A DNA stretch of 64,000 nt from Diphasiastrum complanatum (taxonomy: Eukaryota; Streptophyta; Lycopodiopsida; Lycopodiales; Lycopodiaceae), in NCBI GenBank assembly GCA_029204225.1, contig CM055106.1, positions 38,530,036 to 38,594,035 of the forward strand. The letters are read 5' to 3'. The translations under genes and the position numbers were made by a program. The notes under the pieces are model-generated. The model was not told the origin of the DNA and did not search any database. It saw only the letters and a program-made list of their open reading frames with translations. Within the stretch, counting starts at the first letter, position 1, and every line of letters begins with the position of its first letter. Of the stretch, positions 44,901-56,700 are shown piece by piece.

Positions 44901-47900
44901 GAAAACACGGTTGTATTTGCAAGCCCAGGTGCACGTAGATGACTTTGTCTATATCATGGTAGTACCTTTTGCAACACGGCGACAAGAATAAGATTGCATT
45001 TGCTTGATTTGAGCAGGCCAAATGACCTTTTGCAACACGGCGACAAGAATCAGATTGCATTTGCTTGGTTTGACCCGGCCAAATGGGCAATCCTTGGGCA
45101 TTGCCCCATGTATGCAGTTCTTGCACCTATGCAAAAGCGCCTACTGAGCACATATGACTGAGACTCATCTCGTTTTCAGCACTCATGTTAATCGTCAACA
45201 TCTTTTGTGCACTTTTGACTCTTCATTGTTATAAATTATAATTTACAACATATTTACATGCATTGCAACTTGCTTTCTAAAATCTGACAATGTCTCATCT
45301 TTGTGCAAAGTCATGGCCCTTCGTTATGCAGGATTGAGAGACAGATATTGGATTTTGAGCACAGACAAATATCCTTCATTGGGTCTCCGGGCGAGTAGGA
45401 CAAGTTTTTGCCAGAGCCACTAACATGGTGAGGTGTGGTGGGCAAAATTTGTCCCAAACATTACCGATCTCCCCTCACATCCCTCCAACGTGTGACCTTC
45501 AAAGGATTGGTATCATAGTTGCACCACGATTCTGAATCACGATTCAGAATCGCGGTCAGAATCGCAATTCAGAATCGCAGTCAGAATCGCGGTTCAGAAT
45601 CGTGTTTTGGGATTTTTCCAGAATCGTGCAGAATTGTTTTTTTATTTTTTTTTTGAAATGTTTTTAGGCAATATAGGTATCAGATGAAAGCTCTGATTGA
45701 GAGCATTATGACTATGTAGTTTGCCGACTGTTTCGGATGCAGGATGGTCCAGTTTAGGTGCATTAATCCTATTATAATTGACAATGCAATTTAGTGTAGA
45801 CAAGAAACAATGAACATGAATCTGAAATTCTGATTATAATAAAGCAAGTACATATGATGGTGCTATCCAACCATGCACCTTGGAGAAGGGCTTCAATGGC
45901 GATCTAGAATAGACTTTGGATGACTGATTTACACAATAGCAGAATGCTGAGAGAGCGAACAGCCAAAGGACCAAGGGGATGCGAAACACCAAAAAGTGTG
46001 TTTTCACTCAGGGAGTTGGAAGGCCAAATCATGAAGAGGCCTTACCGTCAGGGCCGGGGTATACCGGCAGCCCTAGGACCCCGCCGTTGGGGGGCGTTGC
46101 CCCCCAAACCCCCTGTTTCTCGGGGGGCTACCACCCCCTAAACCCCCTAGGACTTCCTGCTATATACTATCAGTTGCAAGCTTGAACCAAATGTTTTGAT
46201 AATTTACAGATGCACTTTTTTTGTAGATTGGTAATTTTTTTTGCTAGCAGAAAATTGGGATTTATATTCGTAGAGCTTAATCTATATCAATATTTATCAT
46301 ATAATAGAGCAGGTTTTACGTCCCTTCAATACTCTTCTAAACAACACTTCAACAAACTCCCTTTAATTGCTAAGAGCTTCATAGTTTTTATTTTATGTTT
46401 CTCTCTCCTAAACTTTATAAATCATATGATTGGCCACATACACCATTATGATCTCTATCGAACTGATTTACACATCAACAAATCCATGGCATCATCTTCC
46501 CTTATCAATTGGCATAACTAACTACTAATTTAAAATGAAGATATACAAATTATGGTTCTCAAATCCCAAATACTTTAAAATTATATTGACTTGTCTCTAT
46601 GCCATGTTGTAACCTTGTATCTAGCTTGCTTGGATTAATGCATAGAATTAATGAACCGTGGGCAGTTCACCACGGTTCTGAGAACCGTACAGTGAACTGT
46701 ACGGTTCACAAAGATTGGTTCCCAGAACTGTGGTGAACCGTGGTAATTAAATAATTAATTAATTGATTAATTTTTTTTTACTTCCATGAATGCCAAAAAC
46801 AGTGCCATGAGTGCCAAAAACAGTGATAGAAATTTCAACTATTTGTATTCCTGAGTGATACAGTGATATAGTTTAAAACAGTGAGTGCCAAAAACAGATT
46901 TTTTTTAACAGTGAGTGCCACAGATTCTATGGCAGAGTGCCAAAAACAGTAGTGAAATGAGTGCCAAAAACAGTGAAATGAGGCCACAAACAGTGAAATG
47001 AGGGCCAAAAATCCATGGGAGGGGTTTTGGTGGGGCAAAGGGTCATAAAAAAAAAATTAATTAATTACAAGAACCGTACCGCGCCTGACAATGTCTACCT
47101 CGTCCCACAGACCGGAAAGGTTGGATTGCACCATTGCGACGGAGAAAACTAGGGAAAAAATGCAGATGAAGCTAAAGCTGCAAGGATGGAACGCTGGAAA
47201 AAAAAACAGCAGGGTACACTGTGTGAGAGACGCTGAAAATGGGCAAAGGCAGGTTCTTGCAAATCAGATGCAAGGCAGGGCGGTCTGTGGGCAAAGGGCG
47301 ACGCAAATCAGACGTAATGCAGGGCAGCAAAATCAGTAGCGAAGGCAGGGCAACGATCGCTGGAAAAAAACTGGGAGAGAAGAAGTGAGGGGGGCGGGTA
47401 GATTAGGTTTAAAAGAATTTGAAAAAATATTAAATATTAATTATATTAATATATTATGGTACCGCGGTACCAGTATGGTCCCGCGGTACCGGGATCCGCG
47501 GTACCCAGTACCGCAGGGCCTATGAACCGTACTAATTAATTAGTTATTATTTTTGTTCCTACCCCCCAAAAACAACTTAAAAATATGCAAAAAAAAGGCC
47601 AAAAAAAGTCTGTGTCTGTGAAATCTGTAAAATCTGTCTCTGTCTTCTATGAAATCTGTGAAATCTGTGTCTGTGGATTTTTACAGTTCTATTTTACAGT
47701 TCAAATTATCATAAACAACCCAAAAACTGTAAAATGAGGGCCAAAAACTCTTTTGCGGGGAAGTTGGCAAAAAAAATAAAAATTAATTAATTAATTGCAG
47801 GAACCGTACCACGGTTCAATGAACCGTGATACGGTTCCTTCCACGGTTCTGGGAACCGTGGGTCCTATGATATTATGACATGCATGCATGAGTACATTGT

Positions 47901-50724
47901 CATATTATTTTGTTCTGTCATTATTCCATAGTACCCACGGTTCTCAGAACAGTGAACCGACAAGTCCAACAAGAACGGACAGAAGATCGTGCGCTGCCGA
48001 TACTGTCTCGTCGAATTTGCTGCATTTCTCACTCGCCTTAAAGGCCATCTACTTGGTGCACGCGCCAAAAATGGTGCCACCTTAAATGCTGCCCTGTGGC
48101 AGCATGACCGTCCCCAACAGGCAACGACTACTGGACACCTATGGGCCGCGGCTCGTGGCGGGGGAGAACACCATTTCGGAGGGCATTCTCCGATTTTGCA
48201 CCGCTCCTTATGTGGCTGACCCAGAGTTGCTGCCTGCTTGGCTGGCATGCACGAGGAGAGCGAGTGCATCCTCCTCCAGTCCCTTTGCCCCTCATCCCCC
48301 TCAGACAGTTCCGCCACACGCACCCCCATCTCCTCAGATTCCGGTGGATCCCGTCCCATCGCGTCCGCCAGTTGCGTCCGCCAGTTGCCACTGCGGTTCC
48401 ACCTCTACGTCTTGTTGCTCGCACGCCCCCGGTTTACGACTTTCTCATGGACTCTCCGCCACCCGAGCAGGCCCAGGATGCTACTGCTGATGCCTTCGAG
48501 GATGTGGAAGAGATCCCTTCTTCCTTCCCTTCTCATCCGGATGACCTCCTCAGCCAACAGTTTTCGTACCCCATGCCAAATGTTGCCCCTCCACCAGTGC
48601 ACCCCACCTATGCTGCTGCACCCATCCCTGCCAGTGCATCCCACTCTCCCCATTCCACGTCTACAGCCGATGCATCCACCAATGCCCAGCCTGTCGCGTC
48701 ATCGTCCATTCCCGTCACGGTTGGTGCACCGTGCTGGAGGTCCACCACCCGTCGCCCACCAGGTAGAGCCCTTGTGCAGCAAACCATTTGCGGCGCGCAT
48801 CAGCCGCACATGGACAGAGAGGCCACACAGGTCGTGGCCAGTTTGATTTACGAGCTGAACCTACCTTTTGCCATCACCGATTATGAGCCCTTCAGAAGGG
48901 CATTCCGCCTTGCACAGTCTGTCAGCCCTGGCTGGAGAGTCCCTGGTTTGGAGGTTGTCCGCACACACATGCTGAGAGATAGGGTTGAGTCCTTGTCTAG
49001 AGAGATGGAGCCTCTACGCCGCCACTGGGCCACATATGGATGTAGCATCATGTTCGATGGCTGGACTGATGTCAGGAGGAGGCCGATCCTCAACATCTTG
49101 GTCTCCAGCTGCATGGGTACACAATTTTTGAGAGCCGTGGATTGCAGTAGGGGGGGGAGAGTCATATCTGCACATTTCATGTGCGATGTCATTAGGTCTT
49201 CCATACTGTCCATACGCCCCCAGCATGTCGTTACGGTGGTGACGGACAATGCCACCAACTGTATTTAGATGGGCGTCCTACTAGAGGCCGAGTTCCCTCA
49301 CATCGTCCATACCCCCTGTGCGGCGCACAGCATAGACCTTCTCATGGGGGACATAGGTGCACTTCCCTAGGTTAGAGCCATCGTCCGTGAGGCCCTCTTC
49401 CTAGTGACTTTTGTCACCAGAAAGAGGAGTGTTCTTGCCATGTTCCGGGTGTTCAGCCATCTGGACCTCCGTAAGCCAGCCCCCACACGCTTTGCATTTG
49501 ACTTGGTGGTCATCGACCGTCTGATCAGGTGTAGGGCGCAGCTTCTACAGATGGTTGCCAGTGATCTTTGGCGTGCCAGTACGTTTCAGCACACTGAGGA
49601 TGGGGAGCACTTTTCTTCCACGGTGAGGGGAGACCAGCTCTGGAGGGATGCACAAACATTGTCAGCACTGCTTCGACCACTCTACATTGTGCTCCGCATG
49701 GCTGACAGCGAGGGGTCGACACTTGGACTTGTATATGAGCTCATGGACTGGATTGGACAGTTCCTGCAGTTGCCCATCTTGCAGCCAGAGAGGTAAGCAG
49801 TATAGTAATGTTATTGGCCTTTATCTTTTTAGTAATTGCTAGTTTGTTTTGCTGTCAGTGTTAAGTTTTTTCGTAATGCCCTAAACCACATGCCTCTCAT
49901 TTGCAGGATGACAGAGCTGAAGTTCATATGAGAGACGCGGTGGAACTACTTCCACAGGAGTATCCACAGCGTTGCACACATGCTGCATCCCCTCTTCCTC
50001 TCTCCGACACAGATCGCAGACAGGGAGCTCGAGGCCAATTGGCTTCAGTACATTCACAGGGTGGGTCCACACATAGGTTTGGATCCTAGCAAGCTCATGG
50101 AGGAGCTCGCTGCATTTCGTTTCGGCATGGGCACGTTCGGCCACCCAGCTGCTCAGGATCCAAAGAGGAGGCAGCTTCCCATTACCTGGTGGACCATGTT
50201 CGGTAGCACCTATCCATCCATACAGCGTCTTGCACTGCGTGTCCTTTCTCAGGTATGCATCTCATTTCATCCTCCATTGCTGTGTTTCGTTGACCTTCCA
50301 CCCATGCACATGTGCTGAAGCATTTCATTGCATGTACCACAGGACTGCGCGACCTACGTGTGTGAGCGTAATTGGAGCACATGGGCACTGATTCACACGA
50401 GGAGAAGAAACCGGTTGTCAGTGAGTCAGTTGGAGCGGTTGGTGTTCTGTAGCACCAACGCACGTCTCGCCAGGAGACTTCCGACCATTACGAGCACATT
50501 GCAGGTGATTAGCTATTCTCCCATACCATGTTGGTTGACTCCTAGTACGTTGGTTTCATTTCTTCATAAAGTTGTCTCTCTGACATGCAAATTTTAAAAC
50601 TGGCAGACGAAGATATCTGATTTGGAGCGCCAGGTTGACTTGCCTACGGACAGCACCCATCCCATGCCTGCAGATGACCTGGGCACACAGTTGATGGCAG
50701 AGAGAGAGAGAAGGAGCTTGCCGA

Positions 50725-50765
<41 letters not shown>

Positions 50766-53700
50766 GCTTGAGCACAGAGAGCCCCCATTGTATGAGGCAA
50801 ATGAGCCAGTGTCAGAGGATGAGCATGATGAGGATGAGCCCATTCGGGTTGTAATTGCCAGATCAGAGAGGGATGAGGTAGATGATACATGTGCAGGGCA
50901 CACGCCACGGGCAGGGGTCACAAGTGCATCACGTGCTCGCTTGCTCTCTCATTGTCTATCACTAGCTCTCTCACAGCCTTTGAAAATGCCGACCACAATG
51001 GCATTGTGAGTGCCTATTTATCCCCACAGCCTGATTGGCCATGTGGATCCCCATCATCCATCCATGTGCCTCTATACATGCCCCCATGTGATGCTCCCCC
51101 TCTGTGTTGGTCTCCCATTGGCCCCATGGTCTGCTCACCCACAGTGCCCATATGCCTCTGTACCTGCCCCCATGTGATGCTCCCCCCCTGTGTTGGTCTC
51201 CCATTGGCCCCATGGTCTGCTCACCCACAGTGCCCATGTGCCACTGCACCAGTCCCCTACACCATGTACTGTACCCTCTTTTTTTACACCCAGTACCCCT
51301 TTTTTTTTCCATTTTTTTGTCCTTTTTTGGTAAGTAATAGGCAAAAAAAAATTATTAAATATATTAAAAATATATATATATATTAAAAATGGTACCGCCC
51401 TGGTACCGCGGATCCCAGGGCGGTACCGTACCGACGGTACCATACCAGCGATACCAGGGGGTACTATGGTACGGTTCACCACGGTTCCCCCTTAAATTTT
51501 CTGAGAACCGTACGGTTCATTGTACGGTTCTCAGAACCGTGGTGAACCGTACACGGTTCATTAATTCACCACGGTTTTGAGAACCGTACGGTTCTCATAG
51601 AAATTTAGCTGGAACCGTGGTGAACCGTACAGTATATAATTAATGAATTAATTTTTTATTTTTTCTTAGTCATTTATATTGATTTATTAATTATGATGAA
51701 CCGTACCATTCATGAACCGTGGTACGGTTCACCCCACGGTTCTGAGAACCAAAAACTATGATGCATGTATGTTAACTAAATGCAAGAGAAAAATGATAAC
51801 TATGTGTTAAATACATGTGAGCAAATATTCCTAGAAGATAACAGATTTCTAAAATATTCGTAAGTAGATCATAATCTACAAATGTCTACTGATTGTTATT
51901 TCGCTTTTAACAGATTAAAACATCATGCATCTACCTTGATAGTCACTTCATTGTTATCACAAAGTAGCACAAAAGTTTGTTTAAGCAGAGACCATTGAAA
52001 AGGACTACATTGAGAACACTTATATTTCTTTATACACATGAAAGATGATCAGAAGTTACCAACAAATTACTCACTTTCTTTTTTAAAGCAATTATTTTTT
52101 TCACTTTCTCGTCGACTTGCCTTCTCTCAGCTGCAACCATTTTTTCTCTTTGTTCAGCATCGTGATAGAAAAATCCAGCATTGATTTCACTGCATCAATT
52201 TTATATGTAGACAACAAAGTTATAGGAGAAACATATTGAATATTTTATCAAGAGTTTTTTAACTGGAGTTTACTTGCTCAATTTCTATGCTGATAATGGA
52301 ACCATTCCATTATTGCAAGAGCCTAAAAAAGCACTCGGGTCCTTCCAGAAAGTACTGAAAATGACCGCAACATCCAATTTGAAATTCTAGTGGATAATTG
52401 TTCTTAATCATAAGAAGACATAGCAACTTGGTCAACCTATTGTTCCGAGAAATACTTCTACAAAACTTATTCAGAATTCTGGTTTTAATCTGTTGTAGCA
52501 AGTCAGAGTGCTACAGCTAAAAATAGTGTTGCAAGAGAAAACTACCCAAACAACATATAAGCACAAAAGACACACAGAACATCATTCAGTATCTATGAAT
52601 GGCTAATACCTCTTCTCATACTCCAGGGAAACATTACAAGTTAGAATGTAGCAGTTTTCAGCACGCTTTTTCATGTCCGGATGACGAGCTCCATGGTCAA
52701 GAACCAACCCTTCCACCTTAGTCAGATGAAACACCAGATCAGCTCATACGATTTGAAAATGTAATTTTTAAGTTACAAAGCTGTGACACATCATCCAAAA
52801 CTTCAATAAGGTCAGCTCCATGAAAAGTTGTGGAGAAGACTCCAAGTATACAGCAATTCAGCTAATGATGATAGATTTCGTGCTAACTTTACTTCTTGGT
52901 CAAGCATAGACAAGGACTGCAACAACTGCTACTATTAACTATTATTGTTAGCTAGGAACTACAATCAAGGTCAAATATAAGGAAGCATCTTAATCTAAGT
53001 GATACATTGCAAGCATGGTGGTTCCCTCTAGACGTGGCATTGCAAAAAACTTCCCTCCATTTTCACAATAGCATTCTTCATATGAAATTTAACTACCACT
53101 GACCAGGATGACCTAAAAGTTCTCAAAAATCCAAGAGAGAGTAGACATGCATTTAACACGTGATCCAGTATGCAAAATGCTGCTCATTTGAGATGTCCAG
53201 GTTAGAGGAATGTACTGCCCAGAAAGATCTCACTGGGAATATTCCAAACAGTAATTCATAGTTATTCAATGAAACAGTCTAACCTTCTAGTTCAAGTCCT
53301 ATAACTTACTTAATCGATATTTACCAAAATTTGTTGATTATTTTCACCAAAATCACATTAACAACTGGGTGAATTTTGGTTTTCACTGTGAGCTTCTTGG
53401 GCACTTATCTATTGTACAATATGCACCATATCTGGCCAATTCTGCTCATAATAGGCATTTATCCAGTGAAAACTAGCCCTACATGAAATGAGAAGCTATC
53501 CACTAAAAGCTGCACAGTCAAGAGTAGTTTTGGATAAAGTGACTCAATGACCAACATTTCGATGCTTTGGGCCCAAAATACTCTATTTAGGTGTTGTCAG
53601 CCAAATAACCTCTAAAATCAATCACTACATGTTTATTCTTCCATAATTAGCAGCCCACTTTCCTCTACGATGGCACAAAACACTCAAAACAATGATGTTC

Positions 53701-56700
53701 CTGAATTTTCTAATTCAGCTTTTTGCTTTGATATTCTAATCTTGCTAATAAGAAGTTGCAACATTTTACTTGTGTAAGGAGGAGTTATATGAATGGCACT
53801 CCTATGAAGTTACTACACATGTTCATGCAGATCTATACAGAGCTCTGAAAAAGGAACAAGTAACTTATGCATGAATACTTTATAGCCTCTTTTCAGAACT
53901 TTAGAATAAATTGTGGGTACAAAATCTAGAGACCCTGTAGTTTCGGCTGAAACTGTTGCATCCACCATTGCGGAATATACTTCTTGGTACTTACAGAAAC
54001 GGGCAGAATAAACAAACAGTTGCATTGAGATTCATAGCAATTTGCAAAACATATACCATAGAAAAGTGACAAGAATGAATCACGGACTTATTACCAGGCG
54101 ACTGTCTATGTCAAACTTGTGTCTCATGTGCATAATCTCGACCATGAACAGATCCAAAGCCTCCTCTGGCTTCCTAATACAAAGAACCTGAAGGCAAAAT
54201 CCAAAATTATGATTTTTCAACTTTGGCAAGTCGTACCTTTTCATAAATGTTTACTTACTACTTATTCAGAAAGAAATTACTTGAAATCTAACATCAACCC
54301 ACTACTCGTGTTATCCATTTATGATAATCAAATGGTGATACTTATTCAGAAAGAAATTAGAAGTGTCATAACTCAAGCTCAAATATGAAGTGATAGGAAG
54401 AGCAACGCAGATAACCACGAACAAATCTAAGCAATGTAAACAGCTTCATACACCCTCTTCACATGGCAAGAAAACCATTTGGGCACACAAATACAAACTA
54501 CAATGGTTATTCCTAATGTACATCCTCGTCTCTAGGGAGGGAAACATCAAAGCACCATGCTCTTTTCCCACAAACGTACACTTGCCCATATCAAGGACGT
54601 GAAATCTGCTAAAAAAAAGCCTTTTAACGTATCTTGTACATAGGGAGCCCGCTTTTCATGAAACTACTGATACTTCTATCTACTTGCATGGTGTTTATAG
54701 TCGATACACTGGCTTGGTATGACTATAAACAATAGTCTTCTTTTTAACATATGGATTCATGTAATTTTCATAATGTTTGTTTAAACCCATATGGGGCAAG
54801 ATTCCAAGAGTGGCAACTTGCTTTTTGATTTCCTCTATTATCCCCACTTACAGTTTCACATGAAGTTTTTGATTAACAAAGGTCTCATGAATTATGTGAT
54901 TTTCCTTTGGTAAAAAGCAAGTAATATCACAATGCAAGAGTATCTCATCAACATTATGGACAAAACCAGGTAGAACATGTTTAGCATTTTTTCAGCTTCC
55001 AGAAATTGGTGCTAGGCAAGTGGCAAGAACTCCAAATGACCGAAATAAAGGCCAATAGAGAAGAAAAGCAAAGGGCAGGATGGCAAGGCCAAGATGGAAG
55101 AGAGCTGCTGGAAGTGAAGGTCCAAGAGAAGGTGGCTGGAAGGGATAGGAAGAGCAAGAGGAAACAGGATACAAGACAGGTGGGAAACTTTGCTATTTAG
55201 ACGGTATAATTTCGACCATAATTGCATAAATACATTTCTTTGAATTACGGGTTTTCAAACATTCCATAATTCAAATAGCAAGGGTTTGGAATGTCATTTG
55301 AGGCAACTAGGGAAATACCTGATCAGAGAACATACCCTTGCATCTGAAATGATTACTAAAGATCATTTTGCCATTATATAGCAAAGTTGTGAACTTAAGC
55401 CTCTTGAGTTAAAGGATGGAATATTAAAGGTTCAGAATCAAAGCATTTCCAAAAAAATACTTCAAAGAATTGACTTTGTAAGCTTACAGCATCAACGATA
55501 ATATTTGTCAACTGGTCTGCTAGCACCTCATGCACCTGTCAACATACAACCAATCAACAACACCAACCAAGGCTCCTTGCCTAATTTTCCACATGTATGC
55601 TTCCTCAATCTCAAAAAAAATTATCAAGAAAGACGCAACCTTGGCCCTTTATGTACTTTTCAATAATTGAAGATATGAACTGACAAGGTTCATGATCACC
55701 TTGGTTCTTAAAGTAGTCCGAGCTACCATTTTCAAAATCTCCTTATCTGGTGAGTTCCCAATGGCTACAGGAGTTTTGAAGCTTTCGAGAAATTTAAGTG
55801 TGGCCACCTTTGCAATGTCAAACCCATCAACCAGCACCCTCGGATGCATACCTGTCCAGCAAGATGTTCAGGTAATTTTAATACAAACCGTCATGGGTGT
55901 CATAAAGCGACAAAACAATATACAGCGATATTGAAATAGTATCCCATACACAGCATACCTTCACTGATAAAACGCTCGGACTGCTTCATCAACTCCCCTA
56001 TGACTAAAACTGTGGATGTTGTACCATCGCCACTAATATCATCTTGAGCAACAGCCGTCCGTGCGATCATAATGGCTGTGGGATTTTGTATTTGCTAATT
56101 TTAACAGGGTAAATGTAAAATCAGGACAAATTTGTTAAACATAAGCCATGCGATAAGTCAGTTTTCATGCAGGGAAATCATCGATAGCAAATTTCTTAGC
56201 CTTCAAGCATAGACAAAGAACGCGGGCAAACTTTGATACTTGTCAAATGCTGCCCAGCCACTGTACCAAGAACTATGCATATCATTCCTAAAGCAACTCA
56301 AATAATCAATCTGCCATCCGTCACAAACAACTATGCTGCAAAAAATTTAAAACTTATCGTGAGCCAGTATAACAGATGCTTGTAACAAACTAAATCGCAA
56401 GCCCAAGCCAAAAAAATAGGTTGGAATATCAAGATATGCCAAAGTAGAGCATGACCTGCTTAGTGTCTGCAGCCAAAATATTTTTTCAAGTTGAATTATG
56501 ACAACGACAAAGTTGTTTCAAAGATTTTTTATATTTCAAACGCAATGGCAAAAACAGGGTCTAGTCGTATTGGTTGTCCCATTTGTTGATTGGATGGAAC
56601 CATACAGAGGCTCAAAACCATTGTACGCCTCATTTCTGCAAGTGGTAGTTCTCCTGCCTCATTTCTGCAAGTAGTAGTTCTCCTGAACTGTGCAATACTA

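Larger units (their letters stand above)
46650..51760 (+). mobile_element. hAT-superfamily DNA transposon with GAACCGT subterminal arrays
   Basis: A BED/DUF659/hAT-dimerisation transposase (47950-50990) is flanked on both sides by dense short words in both orientations. GAACCGT/ACGGTTC occurs at 46652-46745, 47800-47960 and 51470-51750, and GGTACCGC/GCGGTACC at 47455-47515 and 51390-51440. Such arrays are typical of transposase-binding subterminal regions. Left subterminal DNA also has about nine copies of GTGCCAAAAACAGTG-like words (46795-47000). Exact ends and the 8-bp target duplication were not determined. The element is GC-richer than the surrounding intron and lies opposite to CCT6. Confidence 0.75.
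44408..52074 (-). other. Largest CCT6 intron (7.7 kb), host of the hAT element
   Basis: Between exons ending at 44321-44407 and 52075-52189. Contents from left: a 60-bp tandem duplication (44968-45087), GAATCG palindromic repeats (45527-45636), a C-rich hairpin block (46045-46160) and the hAT transposon (about 46650-51760). Confidence 0.85.

Noticed and set aside
45920-46185. Short + strand ORFs with proline/glycine-rich translation
   Set aside because: They translate the C-rich hairpin block; no coding bias or domain, and they lie inside a CCT6 intron.
48881-49258. Minus-strand open frames opposite the hAT transposase
   Set aside because: GC-rich coding DNA leaves the opposite strand open; the + strand has DUF659 and dimerisation motifs.
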